A stretch of 64,000 nucleotides of DNA from Montanilutibacter psychrotolerans (GCF_003719825.1 NZ_RIBS01000001.1:496001-560000), one strand, 5' to 3'; counted from the first letter of the stretch, positions 41,152 through 51,552 are shown. Notes: generated from the letters alone by a model not told the origin. Numbers and translations are program-made.

Positions 41152-41364
41152 TTATTCGTAGCGTGCGGCGAACACGCCTTCGCCATTGGCCATCTCAACG
41201 ATGATGGCGGTGGGCATGCCCGTGGCCACATGGCGTTCGTAGGCAAAGCAATCGGCGGCCTTGAGCGCCCAGAATCGCGACGTGAACAGTTCGGCGATGC
41301 GGTCTCCGTCCAGCAGCAGCCACCCGGCCTGCGAGGGCGCCACAGTGAAGAATGGGGATTCCAT
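41152..41364 (-). CDS. small DUF2188-like protein
   Basis: A 70-residue protein (MESPFFTVAPSQAGWLLLDG...) with a pattern of two short strands around a helix that resembles DUF2188-type proteins: GWLLLDGDRIAELFTSRFWA, LKAADCFAYERHVATGMPTA, IIVEMANGEGVFAARYE. No signal or membrane segment. CCGGAAA precedes the ATG. A perfect 20-bp palindrome lies about 150 bp upstream and may be its operator. Probably a stress- or regulator-controlled small protein; function unknown. Confidence 0.6.
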   Translation of the reverse strand: MESPFFTVAPSQAGWLLLDGDRIAELFTSRFWALKAADCFAYERHVATGMPTAIIVEMANGEGVFAARYE

Positions 41365-41730
41365 CGAAGCGTTTCCGGAAAGGTGGAAAGACCGGCGGGG
41401 CTGACATCCTGGTCCAGTCCCGCGCTTGAGGTGACGTCCGAGTCACGCGTGCTGCCGGCGTGTGCTCAGGATGAGCGCCTGGCCTTGTCTTTACAGTCGG
41501 TGGAATGCGCAATGAAGAGTAGGGAAATCCCTACTCCGGCCTGCTTCGACGGCTGCCTGGGCGGATCTGCCAGGCCCGGCGCATGCCGCCATTTCCGTCA
41601 GCGACGAGGCAGGTAGCGATTGAGAGCGTGTTTTCCACCGCGAGAGGTGGTGTGACGGTCTGCCGGGTCATCGCGTCACGGGGCGGCCGGCGTGCGGGAC
41701 AACATGGCTTCCCGCGCCGCGCGGGCCGGG
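41365..41730. other. 366-bp intergenic region holding a palindromic operator
   Basis: No gene seen. The notable element is the 20-bp palindrome at 41517-41536. Confidence 0.5.
41517..41536. promoter_or_regulatory. perfect 20-bp palindrome, candidate NarL/FixJ-type operator
   Basis: GAGTAGGGAAATCCCTACTC has 9-base arms with an AA centre. Such near-symmetric sites with 7-9-base arms are typical of LuxR/NarL-type response regulators. It lies ~150 bp upstream of the small gene at 41364 (minus strand) and downstream of the gene at 41731. Confidence 0.55.
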
Positions 41731-42093
41731 TTACAAGCTATCCCAGCCGCGGTTTGCTCGGCGGTCCTTGCCTGAACGCCGGTCCGAGTTGAAGCGCAGC
41801 TCGTCGCGGCGTTCGTTCATGACGCGGCGGTTTCCGACCTTGCGCACGTCGGTCCGGAACTGGGCCTTGCCACTGACGGTCGTACACAGCGGGGCGTCCA
41901 GCGGTTCCAGCGACCACTCGCCAAAGGATTCCGCAACGTGGTGATTGATCGACATGAATGCGTCCCCGACCTGTGGTGGCTGCCGCGCGAGGGTCGCGGC
42001 CAGCCGGTTCACTTCCGTCGGTAACGAGTCCGGAGGCGGAGGTCGGCCAGTATTCACGTGATCGTATTCGCGGAGCGGCGGGTTCAGGCGCAT
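41731..42093 (-). CDS. small hypothetical protein with Arg/Asp-rich tail
   Basis: A 120-residue frame from ATG 42093 (a second ATG at 41955 would give 74 residues). The N-terminal part is Pro-rich and unstructured; the second half contains VAESFGEWSLEPLDAPLCTT, VSGKAQFRTDVRKVGNRRVM and a charged tail RRDELRFNSDRRSGKDRRAN. It has no motif that I recognise. Codon use is ordinary, but the Shine-Dalgarno is weak. It may be a real small gene; the start is uncertain. Confidence 0.45.
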   Translation of the reverse strand: MRLNPPLREYDHVNTGRPPPPDSLPTEVNRLAATLARQPPQVGDAFMSINHHVAESFGEWSLEPLDAPLCTTVSGKAQFRTDVRKVGNRRVMNERRDELRFNSDRRSGKDRRANRGWDSL

Positions 42094-42267
42094 CGAGCGC
42101 CCACCGCCTGCGGGCACGGCGGTCGGTTTGGCGGGAACTTCAAGGCCGCGCCGATCCAGTCAACGTCTGTGTCTGTTTGACAAGGACTGCTTGTCGGCAA
42201 CGAGGGTGCCAACGAGTCGACGGCTCAAGGGGGCGTGTCGCGTGCTGGGTCTCGACCTCCAGAAATA

Positions 42268-42299
42268 CAGAAGCCGCCGGCGTCGGCCGGCGGCTTCTG
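42268..42299. terminator. 14-bp perfect GC-rich hairpin
   Basis: CAGAAGCCGCCGGC and GCCGGCGGCTTCTG flank a GTCG loop. The minus-strand side runs into TGTATTTCTGG, so a minus-strand terminator is slightly favoured, though its gene is not obvious. Confidence 0.55.
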
Positions 42300-42591
42300 A
42301 GTCCTGGGGACGTCCGGCCCTGCTCGACGGGGCTGCGCGGTTCGAGCGACCATCCTGGGTCCCGCGACTGGACGGTGTCAGATTGCTACGCCGCCAAGCA
42401 GGGCGCCATCGGGGAAAGCCGGAACGGGGCGTAAGGAAAGTCTGATGTTTCAGTCAGACAACCGGCTGAAGGCGTGTCGGCAGGCGACGTCGCAGGAATC
42501 GCGGGGCCGTCGGGCGGTCGATGGCGAGGTCCCGAACCGCGGCGCCGTCGGGCGGCCGAGGCATTCCCTGTTCGGCAAGCAGCGGTGGCCC

Positions 42592-42623
42592 GAAAAAGAA
42601 AAAGGCCGCGATTGCTCGCAGCC
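42592..42623 (-). terminator. rho-independent terminator of tRNA-Phe
   Basis: On the minus strand an 8-bp stem (GGCTGCGA / TCGCGGCC, one G-U) with loop GCAA is followed by TTTTTCTTTTT. It lies about 30 bp past the CCA end of the tRNA. Confidence 0.8.
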
Positions 42624-42655
42624 TCGATCCGTCAACTTCACAAAGTCCACCAAAA

Positions 42656-42731
42656 TGGTGGCCGGGGAGGGAATCGAACCCCCGACACGGGGATTTTCAA
42701 TCCCCTGCTCTACCAACTGAGCTACCCGGCC
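42656..42731 (-). tRNA. tRNA-Phe (GAA)
   Basis: A 76-nt cloverleaf with encoded CCA. The acceptor stem GGCCGGG pairs with CCCGGCC. The D arm contains AGCTCAGTTGGTAGAGC. The anticodon stem GGGGA-TTGAAAA-TCCCC presents GAA (Phe). The T arm has GGTTCGATTCC. A good terminator follows. Confidence 0.97.
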
Positions 42732-42896
42732 ACGTTCACGATTGGCCGTGAAGAGGAGCGGGATGATACGGATGGATTTCGAGACTGGCAAGCCCGGATC
42801 GCGGCTGAACCCGAATTTTTTCCAGTGTGCCGCCCCGATGACGCGGATGCATGATGCTGGCAACAGTCGTGCCGCTGCGGCGGCGGAGGTTTCACC

Positions 42897-43337
42897 ATGA
42901 AATCGCCAGTCCTGCTTTTCAGCATGGCGCTCGCCGTTGCCGTGTGCGGCTGCGCCAGCAATCCCTCGATGGGCGACAGCGAACGGCTTGCGCTGTATCG
43001 CGCGCATGCAGGCGCACCGGTGCAGAGCTTCCACTACTTCGGCCGCATCGATGGCTGGACGCCGCTGGGCGACAGCGCGGTGGCGGTCTGGACGCGGCCG
43101 AACCGGGCCTATCTGCTCGAGCTGTCCGGCACGTGTCCGGATCTCGATTTCGCGCCGGCCATCAGCCTCACCCACCAGAGCGGAACCGTGTACTCCCGCT
43201 TCGACAAGGTGGTGCCGTTGAACAGTACCTCGCCGTCGATCCCGTGCTACATCCGGCAGATCAGCCCGCTCGACACGGCGGCGATCAAGCAGGCACAGCG
43301 CACCGCACGTGCGCAGGCTCAGGCCTCGGGAACGTAA
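42897..43337 (+). CDS. DUF6491-type lipoprotein
   Basis: A 146-residue lipoprotein: signal peptide [19 protein letters not shown] with a lipobox-like Cys near residue 17-19. The mature domain has the pattern [40 protein letters not shown] and a conserved pair of cysteines (SGTCPDL, SIPCYIR), as in DUF6491 proteins of xanthomonads. Its last 19 bases overlap the 3' end of yggX on the opposite strand. Function unknown. Confidence 0.85.
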   Translation: MKSPVLLFSMALAVAVCGCASNPSMGDSERLALYRAHAGAPVQSFHYFGRIDGWTPLGDSAVAVWTRPNRAYLLELSGTCPDLDFAPAISLTHQSGTVYSRFDKVVPLNSTSPSIPCYIRQISPLDTAAIKQAQRTARAQAQASGT

Positions 43338-43588
43338 CCGGCGGGTTTCTCGGCGCCACCACCGAAGAGGAACTTCTCCATCTCCGCCTCGAGGAAGGCG
43401 CGGTGCTTGGGGTCCAACGGCGACAGGCGGTTCTCGTTGATCAGCATCGTCTGGTGCGCCAGCCACTTCGCCCACGCCGGCTTGCCGATGTGGGCGAACA
43501 CGCGCTTGCCGAGGTCGCCGGGCCAGGGAACGAAGTCGAGGCCTTCGGCTTCGCGCTGGTCGTAATCGCAGTGGACGGTGCGGGGCAT
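43319..43588 (-). CDS. yggX: Fe(2+)-trafficking / oxidative damage protection protein YggX
   Basis: An 89-residue Ygg[21 protein letters not shown] has the conserved Cys near the N-terminus, then [20 protein letters not shown] and [20 protein letters not shown]. The family protects iron-sulphur clusters from oxidation and is linked to iron supply for FeS proteins such as MutY. It lies 10 bp downstream of mutY on the same strand, the classical mutY-yggX arrangement. Confidence 0.97.
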   Translation of the reverse strand: MPRTVHCDYDQREAEGLDFVPWPGDLGKRVFAHIGKPAWAKWLAHQTMLINENRLSPLDPKHRAFLEAEMEKFLFGGGAEKPAGYVPEA

Positions 43589-43598
43589 GGGGCGGCCT

Positions 43599-44648
43599 TC
43601 AGTGGGAGGGTTGGAGCAGCTTGCGGATTGGCGCCGGGATGCCCAGCGCGACCAATTCGTCGCGGGTCACCCAGCGCAGCTCGGCATTGTCGCCGACACC
43701 GCTGTGCAGGGCGACCGACTGCCAGCGCGTGGGTTGCAGTTGCAGCTTGAAATGGCTGAAGGCGTGCGCGATGGGTGGCAATACGTCGCCCGAGTCGAAG
43801 TTGCCGGTGATGTGCGTTGCGAACCACTCACGGGCGAGCGCTTCGTCATCGGCCTGCGGCAGCGTCCACAGCGACGACCAGATGCCCGTGGGCGGGCGTT
43901 GTTGCAGCAGGAGACGGCCGGCGGTGTCCTCCAGCCAAAGCACCTGGGCATGTTTCTGCGGGCTGGCCTTGCCGGGCTTGCGGGTGGGCAGCTCATCGGT
44001 GCGCCCCTCGATGCGGGCGCGGCAATCGGTTTGTACCGGGCACAGCACGCAGGCGGGATCGGAGCGGGTGCATAACGTCGCCCCGAGATCCATCTGCGCC
44101 TGGGTGTAGTCGGCGAGGCGGTCGTCGGGCAGGTGGCCTTCGGCCAGCGCCCACAGTTGCCGCTCGATCGCGGGCAGGCCCGGATGCCCGGCAACGCCGT
44201 GGTAACGGGTCAGCACGCGCTTGACGTTGCCGTCGAGGATCGCGTGGCGATCGCCCCAGGCCTGGGTTGCGATGGCCGCCGCGGTGCTGCGTCCAATCCC
44301 CGGCAAGGCCGTGAGCGCCTCCACGTCGCGCGGGAGTTCGCCACCGTGCCGCTCGACGCACCGCTTGGCGGCAGCGTGGAGGTTGCGCGCCCGGGCGTAG
44401 TAGCCCAGTCCCGACCACAGCGCCAGCACCGTGTCCGTCGGGGCCGCGGCGAGGGCAGGCAGGTCGGGCAGGGTTTGCACGAAACGCTCGAAGTAGGGCC
44501 CGGCGGTTTTCACCTGGGTCTGTTGCAGCATGATCTCCGACAACCACACGCGGTACGGCGTGCGCGGGTGCTGCCAAGGCAGGTCGTGGCGACCGCTGAC
44601 GTCGAACCAGGCGAGGAGGCGGGAAGCGAAGGTATCGATGGTGTTCAC
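43599..44648 (-). CDS. mutY: A/G-specific adenine glycosylase
   Basis: A 349-residue MutY that removes adenine mispaired with 8-oxoguanine. Visible: catalytic Glu38 in [12 protein letters not shown], the helix-hairpin-helix [12 protein letters not shown], catalytic Asp139 in [12 protein letters not shown], the FeS cluster cysteines Cys193, 200, 203 and 209 (C-x6-C-x2-C-x5-C), and a C-terminal NUDIX-like domain that recognises 8-oxoG ([13 protein letters not shown]). The GTG at 44648 aligns with the usual N-terminus; a GTG at 44753 would add 35 unusual residues. Operon with yggX. Confidence 0.95.
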   Translation of the reverse strand: MNTIDTFASRLLAWFDVSGRHDLPWQHPRTPYRVWLSEIMLQQTQVKTAGPYFERFVQTLPDLPALAAAPTDTVLALWSGLGYYARARNLHAAAKRCVERHGGELPRDVEALTALPGIGRSTAAAIATQAWGDRHAILDGNVKRVLTRYHGVAGHPGLPAIERQLWALAEGHLPDDRLADYTQAQMDLGATLCTRSDPACVLCPVQTDCRARIEGRTDELPTRKPGKASPQKHAQVLWLEDTAGRLLLQQRPPTGIWSSLWTLPQADDEALAREWFATHITGNFDSGDVLPPIAHAFSHFKLQLQPTRWQSVALHSGVGDNAELRWVTRDELVALGIPAPIRKLLQPSH

Positions 44649-44755
44649 GGCGGCAGCATGGGCGGTGGCGTCGAGGCGGTCGGTGTCGTGCCGCTGGTGA
44701 CGGGCCTTGGGGTTGGCATGCGTGGCGCGCGCTGCGGTGGGTCCCGTGGACACGC

Positions 44756-46066
44756 TCACGGTCCCGGTTCCTCGTTGTCGTCCACTTCTTCGAATTCGAT
44801 TTCCACGCCCTCGAGGACGGCGCCGGAGACCTCCATCCGGGGTGTCACCAAGCGGCCTTCGATGGGCGGAAGCGGTGCACCGGTGCCGGTGGCATCGATC
44901 CATTCGAGCACTTCCGGCAGGCGGAAGCGACCGTCAAAGCGCGTGCCGTCGCGCTGTAGTTGCAGTGTGGTGGTCGCCGACAGGTCGGCCGGGCCCTGGT
45001 AGTGCAGGACGAAGGGCAACGCGGCATCTGATTGTCCGATCGGTGGAGGCAGTGCAGGCCACGCATCGGGCCAGCGCGCGATCGCGCCGACAAGCTGCAG
45101 GCCCATGCCGTCCTGCCAGGCGAAGCGGCCCCGCGCGTCGAGATGCGGCACCACGCCCGTGCCGCGCAACGCGGCGCCAAGCGGGGCGATCGACAATCGC
45201 GCATCACGGTAACGCGCGTTTCCGGCGATTGCGTAGACGAACGGCAGATCGGTGTCGCCAGACAGGTAACGCGTCGGCGCGGCAAGTCGCATCGCATCCA
45301 GACCGATGCCATTGGCGTCGTTGGCCAAACGCCCCGAGAGCCGCAGTCGCATCGGCAAACGCCAGTCGTGTTGTTCGACGCTGGCCGTGCCGGCCAGGCC
45401 AAGGGCCGCGTCGGCTGTCGGGCCGCTCAGCGCGGCCTGCACCTGGAAGGGCACGCGTGTGCCGTTGCTGTCCAGGCGCCCGGACAACGCGGCGCGCACG
45501 GCGCGTTTGGGATGCAGCTTGGGCAGGTCCAGTGTCAATGCCTGCAGCGACCAGCCATCGCCCACGAGTTGGCCACGCACCACGCGCAGGCCGCGCGTCA
45601 AGGTGGGGATGCGGGTTTCCGACGGCGGCCGACCGGCCTGCCAATGCTGGAGTGCGGCGAGGTCGAGCTGCGGCGCGTCCAGTTCGATGCGCTGTACGGT
45701 GAGGTCGGTGCCGCGCGCGCGGATCGTCGACCACGGCAGTTCGAGCAGCACGCGCTCCGCGCGCAGCACCGGCGTCGTGGCGCCGGGCTCTCGGGCGACC
45801 AGGTCGCGCACCATCAGCATCGGCGTCCCACGCAGGCGGTACTGGCTGGCGCCACTGGCCGTGATGTCCAGGCCCAGGGCACTGCCGGCCTGGTTGAGGA
45901 TCAGGCCCGCCAGGCGATCGGGGCGGGATACCCAGTGCAGCGAGAGCGCGACCGCCAGCAGCAATGCCAGCAGCGCCCAGGCGGCACGTCGACGTGGTCG
46001 ACGGGCGGTGCCGGAGCCGGCGCTGGCGTCGCCACTGGCGTTGATGTTGGCGGCGGGGCCGGCCAT
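44756..46066 (-). CDS. AsmA-like membrane-anchored protein
   Basis: A 436-residue protein with one N-terminal membrane span (AAWALLALLLAVALSLHWVS) and a long periplasmic, beta-rich domain of the AsmA/TamB superfamily type: LNQAGSALGLDITASGASQY, VRDLVAREPGATTPVLRAER and RIELDAPQLDLAALQHWQAG. Related proteins take part in lipid movement between membranes or envelope biogenesis. It starts 10 bp after ftsY on the same strand. The ATG at 46066 was taken because an upstream frame would overlap ftsY deeply. Confidence 0.8.
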   Translation of the reverse strand: MAGPAANINASGDASAGSGTARRPRRRAAWALLALLLAVALSLHWVSRPDRLAGLILNQAGSALGLDITASGASQYRLRGTPMLMVRDLVAREPGATTPVLRAERVLLELPWSTIRARGTDLTVQRIELDAPQLDLAALQHWQAGRPPSETRIPTLTRGLRVVRGQLVGDGWSLQALTLDLPKLHPKRAVRAALSGRLDSNGTRVPFQVQAALSGPTADAALGLAGTASVEQHDWRLPMRLRLSGRLANDANGIGLDAMRLAAPTRYLSGDTDLPFVYAIAGNARYRDARLSIAPLGAALRGTGVVPHLDARGRFAWQDGMGLQLVGAIARWPDAWPALPPPIGQSDAALPFVLHYQGPADLSATTTLQLQRDGTRFDGRFRLPEVLEWIDATGTGAPLPPIEGRLVTPRMEVSGAVLEGVEIEFEEVDDNEEPGP

Positions 46067-46076
46067 GCCCCGCGGA

Positions 46077-47510
46077 TCAGCCGCCCAGCGCTTCGGGCAA
46101 CAGCGCGTCGACGAAGGCCTCGGCGTCGAACACGCGCAGGTCTTCAGGACGTTCGCCAATGCCGGCGAAGCGGATCGGAACGCCGAACTCGCGCGCCAGC
46201 GCGAACACCACGCCGCCCTTGGCCGTGCCGTCGAGCTTGGTCACCACCAGGCCGGTCACGCCGACTGCGGCGTGGAACTGGCGCAACTGCGACAGCGCGT
46301 TCTGGCCGGTGGTGCCGTCGATCACCATCAGCACCTCGTGCGGCGCGGTGGCGTCGAGTTTCTGCAGCACCCGCTTGATCTTTCCCAGCTCCGCCATCAG
46401 GCCCTGCTGGGTGTGCAGGCGACCGGCGGTGTCGGCAATCAGCACCTCGGTGCCGCGTGCCTTGGCCGCCTGCAACGCATCGAAGGCGACCGATGCGGCA
46501 TCGGCGTTCTGGCCCTGTGCGACCACGGGCACGCCGTTGCGCTCGCCCCAGGACTGCAACTGCGCGACGGCGGCGGCACGGAAGGTGTCGCCGGCCGCGA
46601 GCATCAACGACCGCTGCTCATCCTTGAAACGCTTGGCGAGCTTGCCGATGGTGGTGGTCTTGCCGACGCCGTTGACGCCCACCGTCAGCAGGACGAACGG
46701 ACGCGCGTTGCTGTCGATCCGCAATGGCTGGGCGACCGGCTTCAGCAGCGCGACCAGATCCGCGCGCAACGCCGCGAGCAGGCCGTTGGCATCGGCGAAC
46801 TCGCGCGATTTCATGCGGCGGCGCAAGTCTTCGACCAGGTCGCTGGTGGCCGCCACGCCCACGTCGGCAGTGATCAATGCCGTCTCGATCTCGTCGAGGA
46901 GGTCATCGTCGAGTTTGGGGTTGCGCGAGAACAGGCCGCCGAGGCTGCGTGCGAACACGCTGTTGCGCAGGCGATCACGCCAGCCGGGGTTGCCGGCAGG
47001 GGCGGCCGGGCGCTCGGCTTCGGCGGGCATGCCGAACGCGGGCACGTCGCCGCCGGCGTCGATGGCCGCCGTGACGGGCCCGGACGGCGGGGCGACGCCG
47101 ACCGCCGGCGCGGAGTCGGGTTCGGGTGCCGATGCAGGTTGGAGGGCGGCCGGGGCGTGCTCGACGACAATGTCCGCCGGCATCTCGTCCTCGAGTGCCG
47201 CGGCGATCACCTCCGGCGGCACCGGCTGCGTGGCACCGGTCGCGGCAGCGTCCACGATGGCTTCGCTGATGGCGGCGTTGGCTGCTGCCGGCGTAATGTG
47301 TTCCACCGCCGGCTCGGAAACGGCCGGTTGCGTGGACGTGTCGATCCCGGTGGTGTCGGACCGCGCGTTGTCGAGCGCTGCATCGTCGTGCGGCGCGTCG
47401 GATCGTTCGTGGACCGGGAAGGCGGCGGCCAGCTCCTCGATGCCCAGGCGTTGCTTGGCATCGGGAGACGCGGCCGTTTCCGGCTTCTTTCGGCGGAAAA
47501 AACTGAGCAT
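46077..47510 (-). CDS. ftsY: signal recognition particle receptor FtsY
   Basis: A 477-residue SRP receptor GTPase. It begins with the basic membrane-targeting MLSFFRRKKPE and has a long acidic/Ala-rich A domain (residues ~20-170), then the N domain (GGLFSRNPKLDDDLLDEIET) and the G domain. In the G domain are GVNGVGKTTTIGKLAKRF (P-loop near residue 277), AAGDTFRAAAVAQLQSW, IADTAGRLHTQQGLMAELGK, TKLDGTAKGGVVFAL and AGIGERPEDLRVFDAE. It docks SRP-bound ribosomes at the inner membrane. Divergent from rsmD across ~66 bp. Confidence 0.98.
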   Translation of the reverse strand: MLSFFRRKKPETAASPDAKQRLGIEELAAAFPVHERSDAPHDDAALDNARSDTTGIDTSTQPAVSEPAVEHITPAAANAAISEAIVDAAATGATQPVPPEVIAAALEDEMPADIVVEHAPAALQPASAPEPDSAPAVGVAPPSGPVTAAIDAGGDVPAFGMPAEAERPAAPAGNPGWRDRLRNSVFARSLGGLFSRNPKLDDDLLDEIETALITADVGVAATSDLVEDLRRRMKSREFADANGLLAALRADLVALLKPVAQPLRIDSNARPFVLLTVGVNGVGKTTTIGKLAKRFKDEQRSLMLAAGDTFRAAAVAQLQSWGERNGVPVVAQGQNADAASVAFDALQAAKARGTEVLIADTAGRLHTQQGLMAELGKIKRVLQKLDATAPHEVLMVIDGTTGQNALSQLRQFHAAVGVTGLVVTKLDGTAKGGVVFALAREFGVPIRFAGIGERPEDLRVFDAEAFVDALLPEALGG

Positions 47511-47576
47511 CGCGTGGGGCGTTCCGTGAATGCGCGAGAATGTGCACATGCTAGCACCGGCCCCCGGAACCCCTCG

Positions 47577-48714
<1,138 letters not shown>

Positions 48715-48815
48715 CGCCACCGGTTTCCGTTCCAGGCTCCACTCCAGGTTCCACCCGCTCCACAGACGCAGATCCGCAACGCCCGCACCGGCTTCGCGAA
48801 CACGCTGTCGAGGTA

Positions 48816-48882
48816 GCGCAAGCCTTCAATGTTCAAGTCGTCCACGTCCAAGCCATTCATGTCCAAGCCGTCCACGTCCAAG
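48816..48882. repeat. 15-bp tandem repeats upstream of a lipoprotein gene
   Basis: Four imperfect 15-bp units (type GTCCAAGCCGTCCAC) start at 48816, 48831, 48846 and 48861, with a partial fifth that runs into the AAGGGGA Shine-Dalgarno of the gene at 48892. An in-frame upstream ATG (48829) would translate them as Ser/Lys repeats, but the lipoprotein signal favours the later start. Confidence 0.75.
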
Positions 48883-48891
48883 GGGAAATCG

Positions 48892-49380
48892 ATGAAGACC
48901 ACCACCCGCCTGCTGCTTATTGCCCTGCTTTCGCTGCCGATGCTGGCCGCCTGCAACAAGGAGGCGGAGAAGCCGGCCGTCGTCGATGCGCCGTTGAGCG
49001 CGCCCAAGACCTCCGATGAAGCGGCATGGGGCGACTACCTCAGCGACGTCATCAAGCGCAACGCCAACGGTGCCACCAACCTGTACGGCTACACGCTGCC
49101 GGCGCCGGACTCCGCGGATTTCCAGGGTTCCTACGATCGACAGCTCGAAGCCGCGACCGGCGGTGTTTCGCGCGGTGGTGTCGAGGGCACGATCATCGCG
49201 TTCGGTTCGCCGTCGTCGCCGAAGTCGGCCGACCTCGCGGTCTCTGCGTTCTCGGTCGCCCAGCCGGCGTCGATGAAGGGTGTGGTCGTGCTGTTCATCG
49301 GCGACACCGCCGACAGCGCGCGCGTCGAAGCCGCGGTGGTCCCGAGCGGCGCGACCTATCGGTTCGTCCAGGTCAAGTGA
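48892..49380 (+). CDS. lipoprotein of unknown function
   Basis: A 162-residue lipoprotein with AAGGGGA before the ATG, signal TTRLLLIALLSLPMLAAC and lipobox LAAC. The mature protein is soluble: SDEAAWGDYLSDVIKRNANG, YGYTLPAPDSADFQGSYDRQ, MKGVVVLFIGDTADSARVEA. I recognise no family. It lies between coaD and the ferredoxin gene on the same strand. The tandem repeats in its leader may vary in number between strains. Confidence 0.8.
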   Translation: MKTTTRLLLIALLSLPMLAACNKEAEKPAVVDAPLSAPKTSDEAAWGDYLSDVIKRNANGATNLYGYTLPAPDSADFQGSYDRQLEAATGGVSRGGVEGTIIAFGSPSSPKSADLAVSAFSVAQPASMKGVVVLFIGDTADSARVEAAVVPSGATYRFVQVK

Positions 49381-49505
49381 CCCCTGCGCGCGTGGCCGTA
49401 ACGCGGCCACGCGCGCAACTCGCGGTACCCGGACGCAGCAGGAAGCCACTCCCACGCTCCACCCGGCATGGAATGCCCCCGCTGCGGTTCGGAAGACAGG
49501 TTGCG

Positions 49506-49757
49506 ATGTCCCTCAAGATCAACGAGTTGTGCGTCAACTGCGATGTCTGCGAACCGGCTTGCCCGAACCAGGCGATTGCGCAGGGCGAGACGATCTACGT
49601 GATCGATCCGTCGCGCTGCACGGAGTGCGTCGGGCACTTCGATGAACCGCAATGCGTGGTGGTGTGCCCGGTCGAATGCATCGACCCCGACCCGGCGTTT
49701 CCCGAATCCAACGAGCAGTTGCTGGCCAAGCTGGCCCGCCTGCAGCAAGCCGGTTGA
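49506..49757 (+). CDS. YfhL-type 2[4Fe-4S] ferredoxin
   Basis: An 83-residue ferredoxin. The first cluster motif is CVNCDVCEPACP (C-x2-C-x2-C-x3-CP). The second is CTECVGHFDEPQCVVVCP, with the insertion characteristic of the YfhL/Alvin family. It has the C-terminal extension of that family. A soluble low-potential electron carrier; its partner is not evident. Located near coaD, as in many gammaproteobacteria. Confidence 0.95.
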   Translation: MSLKINELCVNCDVCEPACPNQAIAQGETIYVIDPSRCTECVGHFDEPQCVVVCPVECIDPDPAFPESNEQLLAKLARLQQAG

Positions 49758-49787
49758 ACCAAACCCCTACGAACCGGGAGTGACCCG

Positions 49788-51533
49788 ATGCGCGGAGCGT
49801 TGCGTGTGCGATTGTCGGCTGGCCTGTTGAGCGCCAGCCTCCTGTTGATGACGGCGTTTCCCGCAGCGATCTGCGCGCCCGCGGCCATGCCGGATGCTCC
49901 CGCCGCCGCCACGCGGCCGCCCGGCACCGCCATCGCCAGTGCGCACTCGTTGTCCACCGACGCCGGGCTGGAGATCATCCGCGCCGGCGGCAACGCGTTC
50001 GATGCCGCCGTCGCGGTGTCGGCGGCCTTGTCGGTGGTCGAGCCGATCAGCTCCGGCATCGGCGGCGGCGGGTTCTTCCTGCTGCACGATGCCAAGTCCA
50101 ACCGCGACGTGTTCGTCGACGCGCGCGAGACGGCACCGGCGGCCGCAACGCCGGCGGCGTTCCTCGATGCGGCAGGCGAGCTGGACCGCAATCGCGCCAC
50201 CAACGGTCCGTGGTCGGCGGGCATTCCGGGACTGCCCGCCGCCCTGGTGCATGTTGCGCAGACCTACGGTCGGCTGCCGTTGGCTACTTCCCTGGCGCCG
50301 GCGATCCGCCTGGCGCGCGAGGGTTTTCCGGTCTACCCGCGCCTGGTGAAGGGCTACGCGACTCGGCGCGAGGTCATGGAGCGCTATCGCGGCACGCGCG
50401 AGGTGTTTCTGGCCGACGGCACGCCGCCGCAAGTCGGCGAGATCCTCAAGCAGCCCGACCTTGCGCGCACGCTGGAGTTGCTGGCAGCGCAGGGCCACGC
50501 CGGCTTCTACCAGGGCGAGGTTGCCGGCAAACTGCTGGCGTCGGTCAAGGAAGAAGGCGGGCAATGGCGCGCCGAGGAACTGTCCGGCTACCGCGTGCGC
50601 GAGCGCGAGCCGATCCGTCTGCAATACCGCGACTGGGCGATCACCACCGCACCGCCGCCGTCTTCCGGCGGCGTGGCACTGGCCGAGATCCTGCAGCTGC
50701 TGAAGGGCTGGGACCTGGCCAAGCTGGACCCGCCCCATCGCGTCCACGTCATCACCGAGGCGATGCGCCGCGCGTACCGCGACCGCACCATCTACCTGGG
50801 CGATCCGGACTTCGTGAAGGTGCCGCTGGCGCGCCTGACCAGCGCCGACTATGCCGCCGGCCTGCGCGCCACCGTCCACCCGGACAAGGCCACCCCGAGC
50901 GATTTGTTGTCCGGCCAGCCGGCGCCGCTGGAGGACGACGAGACCACCCACTTCTCGATCATCGACAGCGAAGGCAACCGCGTTTCCGCCACCCAGACCG
51001 TCAACCTGTTGTACGGCTCGGGCCTGGTGGCGCCGGGCACCGGCGTGCTGCTCAACAACGAGATGGACGACTTCGCGCTGCGGCCCGGCACACCCAACGC
51101 CTTCGGTGTGATGGGCTTCGACGCCAACGCGCCGGCGCCGGGCAAGCGCATGCTCAGCTCGATGACACCCAGCTTCATCGAATCCGACGACAAGATCGCG
51201 GTGCTCGGCGCCCCCGGCGGCAGCCGCATCATCACCCAGGTGCTGCTGGGCATCCTGGCCTACGACGACGGTCTGTCCGCGCAACAGGTGGCCGCGCTGC
51301 CGCGCTTCCACCACCAGTGGATGCCCGATGTGATCTCGGTCGAGGCCGGTGGCCTGGACGCCGCCACGGTCAGCGCCCTGCAGGCGATGGGCCACACGGT
51401 CAACGCGGGCGAAACCACCTGGGGCAACCTGCAGACGGTGTCCTGGGACAAGCGCAGCAACACGCTCGACGGCGGCACCGACCCGCGCAACCCCGTCGGC
51501 AAGGCCGCGGTGCTGCCGTCCGCGCCACATTGA
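49788..51533 (+). CDS. ggt: gamma-glutamyltransferase
   Basis: A 581-residue periplasmic Ntn-hydrolase with a signal peptide (AGLLSASLLLMTAFPAAICA). It cleaves the gamma-glutamyl bond of glutathione and transfers glutamate to water or amino acids. The nucleophile after autoprocessing is Thr386 in DDETTHFSIIDSEGN. Substrate motifs: LSVVEPISSGIGGGGFFLLH, VDARETAPAAATPAAFLDA, SSGGVALAEILQLLKG and MLSSMTPSFIESDDKIAVLG. Follows the ferredoxin gene after 30 bp. Confidence 0.97.
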   Translation: MRGALRVRLSAGLLSASLLLMTAFPAAICAPAAMPDAPAAATRPPGTAIASAHSLSTDAGLEIIRAGGNAFDAAVAVSAALSVVEPISSGIGGGGFFLLHDAKSNRDVFVDARETAPAAATPAAFLDAAGELDRNRATNGPWSAGIPGLPAALVHVAQTYGRLPLATSLAPAIRLAREGFPVYPRLVKGYATRREVMERYRGTREVFLADGTPPQVGEILKQPDLARTLELLAAQGHAGFYQGEVAGKLLASVKEEGGQWRAEELSGYRVREREPIRLQYRDWAITTAPPPSSGGVALAEILQLLKGWDLAKLDPPHRVHVITEAMRRAYRDRTIYLGDPDFVKVPLARLTSADYAAGLRATVHPDKATPSDLLSGQPAPLEDDETTHFSIIDSEGNRVSATQTVNLLYGSGLVAPGTGVLLNNEMDDFALRPGTPNAFGVMGFDANAPAPGKRMLSSMTPSFIESDDKIAVLGAPGGSRIITQVLLGILAYDDGLSAQQVAALPRFHHQWMPDVISVEAGGLDAATVSALQAMGHTVNAGETTWGNLQTVSWDKRSNTLDGGTDPRNPVGKAAVLPSAPH

Positions 51534-51552
51534 CCACCGGGACATAGGCAGC

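Larger units (their letters stand above)
42094..42655. other. 560-bp region without a protein gene, two strong hairpins
   Basis: No protein gene is supported. It holds a 14-bp perfect hairpin (42268-42299) and the terminator that follows tRNA-Phe (42592-42623). A short inverted repeat GTCTGA-N8-TCAGAC lies near 42440. An unannotated small RNA between the two hairpins is possible but unproven. Confidence 0.5.
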
